Part shown: one piece after another, positions 1 through 5,252 of the stretch | Position numbering within the stretch: position 1 is the stretch's first letter | How the letters are laid out: each line of letters opens with the position of its first letter | NCBI GenBank assembly: GCA_937975745.1 | Contig: CALJUK010000624.1 | Coordinates: forward strand, 1-11,368 | DNA length: 11,368 nt | Source of the DNA: an uncultured Planctomycetaceae bacterium | GTDB taxonomy: Bacteria > Planctomycetota > Planctomycetia > Planctomycetales > Planctomycetaceae | Reading direction: 5' to 3' | Translations under genes and position numbers: made by a program | The notes under the pieces: model-generated | The model's input: only the letters and a program-made list of their open reading frames with translations | Databases searched by the model: none | Told to the model about the DNA's origin: nothing

Positions 1-332
1 TGGGAGGCGGCGCTTCGGTCTACTACGTTCTCAAAGGCCAGAAACAGCGAACGGCCTTGGCCTACGAAATGACAGCACCAACATTGCCCGTCGGCACACT
101 CCCCCGCACGAAACCTCGACCGGAAGGGGGACGCCGACCAGCCGCCAAACGGCCAGCCGGAAAACCGGCCGCCCCCACCGGCGAGGGTGCTGCCGGTCAG
201 CCGCCACAACGTCCGGCCCGCCCGCGACCGCCTCAGGCCAAACCGGGGGAAGGCGGCAACCCGGGGCCAACGGCCCAGCGTCCGCGGCCCAAACGTCCGC
301 CCGGTCCGCCGCAGCCACCTAAGTCGGAGTAA
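1..332 (+). CDS. C-terminal end of an unidentified protein with a Pro/Arg-rich basic tail (5' partial)
   Basis: The reading frame is open from base 3 and ends at TAA 330-332, so 109 codons are visible and the start lies upstream of the window. The first visible residues (GGGASVYYVLKGQKQRTALAYE) read like the end of a small-residue or membrane-proximal segment followed by a basic stretch. The remaining 86 or so residues are low complexity: about 30% proline, with many Arg, Lys, Gly and Ala residues in PxRP, KRP and RPP patterns, and a net charge of roughly +13. Such tails are usually disordered and often bind nucleic acid, acidic partners or the membrane surface, but the family cannot be named from this piece. 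A TTG at 57 could be read as a start. The frame is open and protein-like upstream of it, so I treat this as an internal codon. It ends 149 bases before the next gene's leader ATG at 482. Confidence 0.7.
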   Translation, partial: GGGASVYYVLKGQKQRTALAYEMTAPTLPVGTLPRTKPRPEGGRRPAAKRPAGKPAAPTGEGAAGQPPQRPARPRPPQAKPGEGGNPGPTAQRPRPKRPPGPPQPPKSE

Positions 333-394
333 CGTCGACCGCACTGTGGCCGACCGCAGCATCACGGAAACAAACAATCCGAATTCGCGATCGT

Positions 395-462
395 CCGCAG
401 AGAATTTCGAATACAAAGACTTTTTGAACACAGCAACTTTTCGAAAACAGCGACATTTCGAA
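395..462 (+). repeat. Four-unit degenerate 17-bp tandem repeat in the leader of the TPR gene
   Basis: Units run 395-411 (CCGCAGAGAATTTCGAA), 412-428 (TACAAAGACTTTTTGAA), 429-445 (CACAGCAACTTTTCGAA) and 446-462 (AACAGCGACATTTCGAA). Units 3 and 4 match at 14 of 17 positions, and units 2 and 3 at 12 of 17. Unit 1 aligns well over its 5' half only with a one-base gap. Every unit ends in TTCGAA or TTTGAA, spaced exactly 17 bases apart (starting at 406, 423, 440 and 457). The array ends 8 bases before the GAGAGG ribosome-binding site at 471-476. It lies between the stop of the upstream gene and the start of the TPR gene, so it could act as protein-binding sites on DNA or as a repeated element in the 5' leader RNA. 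It is too short and has no spacers, so it is not a CRISPR array. Confidence 0.75.
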
Positions 463-470
463 TCACGTAC

Positions 471-541
471 GAGAGGTTCCCATGTCCCGCAGCAATCTCG
501 CAGTCATCGGTGGACAAAGCATGTTTTGCAGAGACCGATAA
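471..541 (+). promoter_or_regulatory. Ribosome-binding site and 19-codon leader ORF in frame with the TPR gene
   Basis: GAGAGG at 471-476 sits 5 bases before ATG 482, the best translation start in this part of the window. From 482 the frame reads 19 residues (MSRSNLAVIGGQSMFCRDR) and then TAA at 539-541. This is the same frame as the TPR protein, whose first usable start afterwards is GTG 554, 12 bases past the stop. The 19 residues contain the Arg residues expected in the positively charged front of a signal peptide, which the GTG-started protein lacks. Two readings remain. It may be a leader peptide that feeds translation by reinitiation at 554. Alternatively, ATG 482 is the original start and the TAA is a nonsense mutation or a sequence error. 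Confidence 0.55.
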
Positions 542-553
542 TCTGCGGCCTTC

Positions 554-1609
554 GTGGCGTTCGCATTCACACTCGTTCTCGTGGGCCTCAGTTGGAACAG
601 CCGATCCGCATTCGCGCTGGATGTCGTCTACCGCAAGAGCACGTCTTCGCCGGCTCAGGGAGAACTCTCTGAAGCAACCAAGACGCAGGTCACCCTGAAA
701 CGGAAGATTGGCGAACCGGAAGTCATCCCGGTCAACGACATCATCGATATCCGGTTCGATGGCGAACCTACCAAGCTCAATCTGGCCCGCAACGCGGCCC
801 AGGCCGGCCGCTACGACGTGGCCTTGGAGACCTACAACGCCGTTCTGACGGACATTCCTGCCAACGCCGAGGTGCTGCGGACTGACGTCGCCTTTCTGAT
901 CGCGCGAGCCAATGCCAAGATTGCCCAGGGTGATCCCTCGAAGATTGACGCCGCCATCAAAGGGTTGGAATCCTTCCGTAGTGCTCATGCCGGTAGTTTC
1001 CGCGACTTCGAAGCACTCCACCTTCTAGGCGACCTGTATCTGCAAAAGGAAGACTTCGCAAACGCCCAAGCGATGTTCACCCTGTTTGGACAAGCCCCCT
1101 GGCCTGAATACCAGGTGGCAGCACAGTCGGCCAATGCCGACATTCTGCTCCGCCAAGGGAACATCGATGGCGCACTGTCGGCGTACGAAGCGGCCATTTC
1201 CGCCCCGGCAAAATCGCCGGCCGAACAGGCCCAGCGATACAACGCCATGCTGGGAAAAGCCAATTGCCTGATTCGCAAGCAGCAGCTCGAACCGGCATTA
1301 ACTGTCACGCAAACGGTTATCGACGAAGCCCCCGTGACCGACCCGGCGGTCCTGGCGACTGCCTATCTGAGGCAGGGAGATTGCCTGCAGCAACTGGGAC
1401 GCACCTACGAAGCATTGATTGCCTATCTGCATGTCGATGTCCTCTTCTCGCACGAGAAAGCACTGCATGCCGAATCGTTGTACCATTTGACACAACTCTG
1501 GGGAGCCGTGGGGAAGCCGGACCGGGCCGCCGACAGCCGGGCCATGCTGGAATCGGATTACCCCAATAGTCCCTGGGCTAAAAAGTTGACTGCCGGAACA
1601 AGCGGCTAA
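554..1609 (+). CDS. Exported tetratricopeptide-repeat protein, likely periplasmic partner of the ExbB/ExbD complex
   Basis: A 351-residue protein from GTG 554. Residues 1-21 form the hydrophobic core and cleavage end of a signal peptide (AFTLVLVGL, then SAFA before LDVVYRK), but there is no positive charge ahead of the core. Residues 23-72 look like a small beta-rich domain (DVVYRKS, QVTLKRKIG, VIPVNDIIDIRFDGEP). From about 73 to 345 come helical TPR-like pairs, seen in LARNAAQAGRYDVALETYNAVL, LHLLGDLYLQKEDFANAQAMF, ADILLRQGNIDGALSAYEAA, AYLRQGDCLQQLGRTYEALIAYL and a closing YPNSPWAKK typical of BamD/YbgF-like repeats. It precedes exbB in the same direction with a 385-base gap. TPR proteins next to Tol/Exb genes (for example CpoB/YbgF) act in the periplasm with the energy transducer; that role here is inferred. 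Its N-terminus is uncertain because of the in-frame TAA at 539-541. Confidence 0.85.
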   Translation: MAFAFTLVLVGLSWNSRSAFALDVVYRKSTSSPAQGELSEATKTQVTLKRKIGEPEVIPVNDIIDIRFDGEPTKLNLARNAAQAGRYDVALETYNAVLTDIPANAEVLRTDVAFLIARANAKIAQGDPSKIDAAIKGLESFRSAHAGSFRDFEALHLLGDLYLQKEDFANAQAMFTLFGQAPWPEYQVAAQSANADILLRQGNIDGALSAYEAAISAPAKSPAEQAQRYNAMLGKANCLIRKQQLEPALTVTQTVIDEAPVTDPAVLATAYLRQGDCLQQLGRTYEALIAYLHVDVLFSHEKALHAESLYHLTQLWGAVGKPDRAADSRAMLESDYPNSPWAKKLTAGTSG

Positions 1610-1994
1610 GTCGTTTGTGAATGCAATTCGAACAAGAACATGACCGCCGGGCACTGGATTCGCATTCGCTGCCCGGGTTAGAATGCCGGACTTCGACCAC
1701 GTGTTGCGTTGACCTCGAATCGACCGGTGACCAGACGAGAAACCAGCGGCCAACAAACCGCTGACCACTCGGCATGCTCCGTGATTCGAGACCTGACAAG
1801 GCACAAGCACTTCGTCCATGGTTTCATGTCGCGGACGGGTGGAAGACAGTGCGAAATTCTCGAATTTTCGTGCGAATGGCTTCTGTCCGATCTATGACAT
1901 CCGGATTGGGCCAGTCTGAATTTGACAGCCCTGACAAGTCACTGAGCAACTGCCGATTAAGGCCTTGGATCTACGACGACGGGAGAGAACTTCG
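1610..1994. other. 385-bp spacer between the TPR gene and exbB
   Basis: No convincing gene is present; the short open frames here have no coding character or ribosome-binding site. An imperfect hairpin could form from CCGGGCA (1647-1653) and TGCCCGG (1670-1676) around a 16-base loop that itself carries ATTCGC twice (1658-1669). It lacks a T-run, so it is a poor intrinsic terminator. A TTGACA hexamer at 1922-1927 has no -10 element at the right distance. The long gap suggests exbB may have its own promoter, but none can be pointed to. Just before exbB, GGGAGAG at 1981-1987 is a good Shine-Dalgarno site. Confidence 0.5.
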
Positions 1995-2834
1995 ATGCGG
2001 ACTCTGTTTCAACTGGAGAGTGCATCCCCCCAACGGGGATGGGGATCCTTCACGCACTTGATTCTGGCGCTTCTGCTCGGAGCAGTCTTGCTGACGACGG
2101 CGGGCGTAGCCCGTGCCCAGCAGCCGGCCGAAGAAGCGGCACCTGCCGCGGCAGAGCCTGCTGCGGCTGCACCAGCGGCCGCGGACGAGGCGGCACCGGT
2201 GAAGTCGGAAAGCTTCCTCGCCTGGATGATTCGCGCCTCGGGGATCTTCGGTTTCATCCTGCTGCTGTTGTCGTTCGTGATGGTGGCCCTCATCATGATG
2301 AACGTGTTGCAGGTCCGCCGCGAAAACCTTCTGCCAACCGCCTTCATCGAAGCCTTCGAGCAGAAGATTGCCGCCAAAGACTACCAGGGGGCCTACGAAA
2401 TTGCCCGCACCAACGAGTCGTTTGTCGCCCGCGTTCTGGCAGCCGGCCTCAGCAAGCTCAACCGGGGCTACAACGAGGCAATCGAAGGGATGCAGGAAGT
2501 CGGCGAAGACGAAAGCATGAGCATGGAGCACAAGCTCAGCTACCTGGCATTGATCAGTTCGGTCGCTCCGATGATCGGCCTGATGGGAACCGTCTACGGT
2601 ATGATTTTGAGCTTCCAGACGATCGCGAATTCTCCGACGCAGCCCAAGCCGGCTGAGTTGGCCGACGGTATTTCGACCGCCCTGTTCACCACTCTGGAAG
2701 GTCTGACCGTGGCCATCCCCGCCATTGTGTTCTACAGCATCCTCCGCAACCGAGCGTCCCGTTACACGCTGGAAGTCGGCATGATCAGCGAAGGCCTGAT
2801 GAGCCGGTTCTCCACCGTCGGTAAGCAGCAGTAA
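1995..2834 (+). CDS. exbB: ExbB/TolQ/MotA-family proton channel subunit with N-terminal signal peptide
   Basis: A 279-residue inner-membrane protein that, with ExbD, uses the proton motive force to drive an envelope process. The start at ATG 1995 is chosen because GGGAGAG (1981-1987) lies 7 bases upstream; an in-frame TTG at 1965 lacks such a site. Residues 20-41 are a signal peptide (HLILALLLGAVLLTTAGVARA, then QQPAEE). An Ala/Pro/Glu-rich linker of about 27 residues follows, then a membrane helix at about 84-105. A cytoplasmic helical segment runs to about 180. Two more helices lie at about 182-210 (ISSVAPMIGLMGTVYGMI, the family signature) and 226-250 (STALFTTLEGLTVAIPAIVFY, lining the channel). 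E. coli ExbB lacks the signal peptide and linker seen here. exbD1 starts 54 bases downstream, so the genes are probably co-transcribed. TolQ is an equally possible functional label, since no Tol or Ton partner is visible. Confidence 0.93.
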   Translation: MRTLFQLESASPQRGWGSFTHLILALLLGAVLLTTAGVARAQQPAEEAAPAAAEPAAAAPAAADEAAPVKSESFLAWMIRASGIFGFILLLLSFVMVALIMMNVLQVRRENLLPTAFIEAFEQKIAAKDYQGAYEIARTNESFVARVLAAGLSKLNRGYNEAIEGMQEVGEDESMSMEHKLSYLALISSVAPMIGLMGTVYGMILSFQTIANSPTQPKPAELADGISTALFTTLEGLTVAIPAIVFYSILRNRASRYTLEVGMISEGLMSRFSTVGKQQ

Positions 2835-2888
2835 GACCGCTGGTCCGAGCGAGTTTCCGCCGACCCATTATTTCGCAGAGCATCTCCG

Positions 2889-3356
2889 ATGAAGATCGAA
2901 CGCAAGAAAGCTGAAGTGGCCGAAGTCGACATGACACCCATGATCGACATCGTGTTTCAGTTGATCGCCTTCTTCATGGTGATTACCAACTTCGAACAGA
3001 CCCAGGCCGACGAACGCGTCAAACTTCCTAAAGATCAGCTGGCCAAGCCGGCCGAAGTCAAGCGGGAAGAAGAGATGACTTTGAACGTGGGCTTCATCCG
3101 CAATCTTGAAGGAGAGAAGCAGTCGGACGCGCTCGTCTTTTATGCCAGCGAAGAGATTCCCGTGCTGCAGTTCAAGGACAAGCTGCTCCAGGAAGCCCGT
3201 ATCTACAAACAGAAGGGGCAACCGGTCGGCGACGTCTCGGTCATTATCCGGGCCGATGCCGAAGTCCCCACCGGACTGGTCCAGGAACTGATGAAAATGT
3301 CGCAAGAAGCTGGCTTTACCAAGTTCGCACTCTCAGCGACGCAAATTACCGACTAA
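2889..3356 (+). CDS. exbD: ExbD/TolR-family protein, first copy
   Basis: A 155-residue single-pass inner-membrane protein that works with ExbB. A short basic cytoplasmic N-terminus (MKIERKKAEVAEVDM) leads into one membrane helix, about residues 18-35 (MIDIVFQLIAFFMVITNF). D20 in the MTPMIDIVFQL signature is the membrane aspartate used for proton transfer in this family. The rest is a periplasmic domain, with the usual late motif seen in VSVIIRADAEVPTGLVQELMKMSQEAGFTKFALSA. ATG 2889 is the only reasonable start; the ribosome-binding site before it is weak. It lies between exbB and a second exbD. Its sequence differs clearly from that copy in the periplasmic part, so the two are not a recent duplication. 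Confidence 0.93.
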   Translation: MKIERKKAEVAEVDMTPMIDIVFQLIAFFMVITNFEQTQADERVKLPKDQLAKPAEVKREEEMTLNVGFIRNLEGEKQSDALVFYASEEIPVLQFKDKLLQEARIYKQKGQPVGDVSVIIRADAEVPTGLVQELMKMSQEAGFTKFALSATQITD

Positions 3357-3442
3357 CCCGGGAAACCCGCATCTGGTTGTCGTAAACAGTCGACACAGCA
3401 TCGGATTTCGCCCGCCTCACCGTACGATTTGCATATGCCATC

Positions 3443-3943
3443 ATGAAAATTCGCAAACGTTCGAACAATGAAAAGATCGAAGCCCAGATGGCGCCGATGA
3501 TCGACGTCGTCTTCCAGTTGCTCATTTTCTTCATGCTCACGCTGAAGATCATCGAGCCAGAAGGGGACTTCAACATCAACATGCCAATTGGGGCCCCGTC
3601 GCAAGCCAATCCGGACCAGCCGCTACTCCCGGACATCAAAGTTCGCTTGAGAGCCAACGAGGACGGCACGCTGCAGCAGCTTTCGCTCGGTCGATCAAAT
3701 CTCGGCAGCGACGCCCGGGCTTTCGATCGGTTGAATATGGAAATCCTGAAGATGATCGGTCGGCCTGGAAATCCGCTGACCAAGGACATGGAAGTGGAGA
3801 TCGAGGCGGACTACAACCTGCACTATGGCAACGTCATCCAGGCAGTCGGCGCCTGCACGGGCCGGCTTGACTCGCGGAGCAAGAAGATCGTCCGCTACGT
3901 CGAGAAGATCAAATTCGCCCCACCCAAGCGCCCCGCCGGCTAG
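3443..3943 (+). CDS. exbD: ExbD/TolR-family protein, second divergent copy
   Basis: A 166-residue protein with the same plan as the gene before it: a basic N-terminus (MKIRKRSNNEKIEAQ), one membrane helix at about residues 19-37 (MIDVVFQLLIFFMLTLKII) and a periplasmic domain. The conserved membrane aspartate is D21 in MAPMIDVVFQL. The periplasmic part carries EVEIEADYNLHYGNVIQAVGACTGRL, matching the position of the conserved late motif, and ends in a basic stretch (KFAPPKRPAG). The start ATG 3443 has no clear Shine-Dalgarno site. A three-codon frame (ATG 3435, stop TGA 3444-3446) overlaps it as ATGA, which may be chance or a coupling arrangement. It starts 86 bases after exbD1. Paired, unequal ExbD proteins suggest a hetero-oligomeric or two-output transducer. 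It meets xerD tail to tail. Confidence 0.92.
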   Translation: MKIRKRSNNEKIEAQMAPMIDVVFQLLIFFMLTLKIIEPEGDFNINMPIGAPSQANPDQPLLPDIKVRLRANEDGTLQQLSLGRSNLGSDARAFDRLNMEILKMIGRPGNPLTKDMEVEIEADYNLHYGNVIQAVGACTGRLDSRSKKIVRYVEKIKFAPPKRPAG

Positions 3944-3960
3944 TCCGCATTGCGCACTCA

Positions 3961-3977
3961 TCCCGAGAGCGTCGGGA
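3961..3977. terminator. Possible short terminator hairpin between exbD2 and xerD
   Basis: TCCCGA (3961-3966) and TCGGGA (3972-3977) form a 6-bp stem around the loop GAGCG, followed by ATTCTC. It lies 17 bases past the exbD2 stop, in the 85-bp convergent spacer, where a two-way terminator would be expected. The stem is short and there is no real T-run, so it is only a candidate. Confidence 0.35.
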
Positions 3978-4028
3978 ATTCTCAACTCCACGCCGTACAG
4001 CGATTTGTCGAATCTCGTCCCTGCAGGT

Positions 4029-4976
4029 CTACCCGCGAGGATGGCACTTCTGATGCACCGCCTTCAAGCGGCTGTGTTCCACCTGGGTGTAGATCTGTGT
4101 GGTGGCAATACTGGCGTGACCAAGCAGTTCCTGCAGCGCACGAATCTCGGCGCCTCCAGCCAGGAGATGGGTCGCGAAGCTATGCCGCAAAGTGTGCGGA
4201 CTGACCACGCTGCTGCAGCCGATGCGTGCCGCGTACTTCTTTACCAGAGTCCAGATATCGATTCGTGAGAGCGGATTTCCGCGACGTGTTGCGAACACGT
4301 ATTCGCTGTCATTGACCTGCGTCAGCAAAGGTCGTTCGCGCTGCAAATACGCTTCCAAGGCGGACCGGGCCACCGGATTCAGCGAGACCAGTCGCTCTTT
4401 ATTCCCTTTTCCGAGGCAACGGCAGTAGCCCTCTTCCAACTGCACATCGGAGAGTTTCAGGCCAGCCACTTCCGATGCCCGGCAGCCGGTCGCATACAGC
4501 ACCGCCAGGACAGCCCGATCCCTTAATCGAAACCGGTCGTCCGTAGTCGGTGCTGCCAGCAGTTCGTCGACCTTCTCGGGGCTGAGAACCTTCGGCAGAT
4601 ACTTCCATAACTTGGGAGAGTTGACCAGTTCGACGACGCTCTCGGGCAGAATCTCTTCCAGCACGAGATACCGGAAATACATTTTGATGCTGACCAACTG
4701 TCGCGCCTGCGTGGATGGTGCCAGACCACGCTGCGTCAAAAATTCCAGGTAGCGCGTGATCTGTGCAATGGAGATCTGCTGGACGGGAAGGCTGACGTGC
4801 TGCTTGTACCACCCGCAAAACTGCACGAGATCGCTACGATACGCCGCCCGCGTGTTGGTCGACATACCGCACTCGGCATCCAGATAGTGCATAAACTCGC
4901 CGAGATGACGAGCCAGATCGGACGAACCTTTCGTCGCGACTGCCGTAATCGACGGTGGTCGTTTGCGAGGCGGCAT
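4029..4976 (-). CDS. xerD: XerD-type tyrosine recombinase
   Basis: A 315-residue site-specific recombinase that resolves chromosome dimers at dif by strand cleavage through a tyrosine. The N-terminal SAM-like core-binding domain spans about residues 20-110 (FMHYLDAECGMSTNTRAAYRSDL, then STQARQLVSIKMYFRYL). The catalytic domain follows, with all six active-site residues in place: R166 (GCRASEV), K190 (LGKGNKERLV), H261 and R264 (SPHTLRHSFATHLL), H287 (LLGHASIATTQIYT) and Y296. The ending VHQKCHPRG resembles XerD more than XerC. ATG 4976 is the first start in the frame, with only a weak GCGGAAA site upstream. About 20 extra polar and basic residues precede the usual N-terminus. It follows pcrA in the same direction after 276 bases. 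The full length, intact motifs and housekeeping neighbours argue against a phage or integron integrase. Confidence 0.93.
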   Translation of the reverse strand: MPPRKRPPSITAVATKGSSDLARHLGEFMHYLDAECGMSTNTRAAYRSDLVQFCGWYKQHVSLPVQQISIAQITRYLEFLTQRGLAPSTQARQLVSIKMYFRYLVLEEILPESVVELVNSPKLWKYLPKVLSPEKVDELLAAPTTDDRFRLRDRAVLAVLYATGCRASEVAGLKLSDVQLEEGYCRCLGKGNKERLVSLNPVARSALEAYLQRERPLLTQVNDSEYVFATRRGNPLSRIDIWTLVKKYAARIGCSSVVSPHTLRHSFATHLLAGGAEIRALQELLGHASIATTQIYTQVEHSRLKAVHQKCHPRG

Positions 4977-5014
4977 ACTGGTTTCCGCAAGGACAAACTG
5001 AAATGGTTCCCGCT

Positions 5015-5055
5015 GGGACCGCCCGAACTTTCGTCTCGGTCAGGGACCGCCCGAA
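5015..5055. repeat. Perfect 13-bp direct repeat upstream of xerD
   Basis: GGGACCGCCCGAA occurs at 5015-5027 and again at 5043-5055, 28 bases apart, in the spacer between pcrA and xerD. On the xerD strand it reads TTCGGGCGGTCCC, and the nearer copy is 38 bases before the start codon. The position suits an operator pair or leader element, but no function can be assigned. Confidence 0.5.
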
Positions 5056-5081
5056 GGAGTTCTCTCTTCTCCGCAATCCCG

Positions 5082-5119
5082 GTGCCGACTTTGGTGAGCG
5101 GTGTCCCCGTGGTCGGCAC
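5082..5119 (-). other. 8-bp inverted repeat downstream of pcrA
   Basis: GTGCCGAC (5082-5089) and GTCGGCAC (5112-5119) are perfect inverted copies around a 22-base loop, about 130 bases past the pcrA stop and about 105 bases before xerD. The long loop and missing T-run make it a poor intrinsic terminator. It could be an operator or an RNA hairpin in a pcrA-xerD transcript. Confidence 0.35.
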
Positions 5120-5252
5120 AACGATCCCGCGCAAGAGACACGGGCTGACGAGTCTTCCGTTTCACCCGGCCCGAGCGCCGGAATCGCAGCGCGCACGAAT
5201 TCCTCCAATGAGGATCGTCCAGGAAGGCCAGCCGGCTTGATGGGAAGTCCGG

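Noticed and set aside
395..462. CRISPR array
   Set aside because: The units are contiguous 17-mers with no unique spacers, and no cas gene is present.
362..1021. A 219-codon minus-strand frame across the TPR gene leader and N-terminus
   Set aside because: It overlaps the TPR coding sequence and the tandem repeat. Its translation shows no signal peptide, domain or ribosome-binding site.
1709..1897. Small 62-codon ORF in the TPR-exbB spacer
   Set aside because: It has no ribosome-binding site, no hydrophobic or domain-like pattern, and overlaps other equally open frames.
1922..1927. TTGACA as a -35 box for exbB
   Set aside because: No acceptable -10 hexamer lies 15-19 bases downstream. The same applies to TTGACA at 7865-7870.
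4029..4976. Tyrosine recombinase as a sign of a genomic island or integron
   Set aside because: Its XerD-like ending, normal length, complete catalytic set and housekeeping neighbour pcrA fit a chromosomal dimer-resolution gene. No tRNA, att-like repeats or cargo genes flank it.
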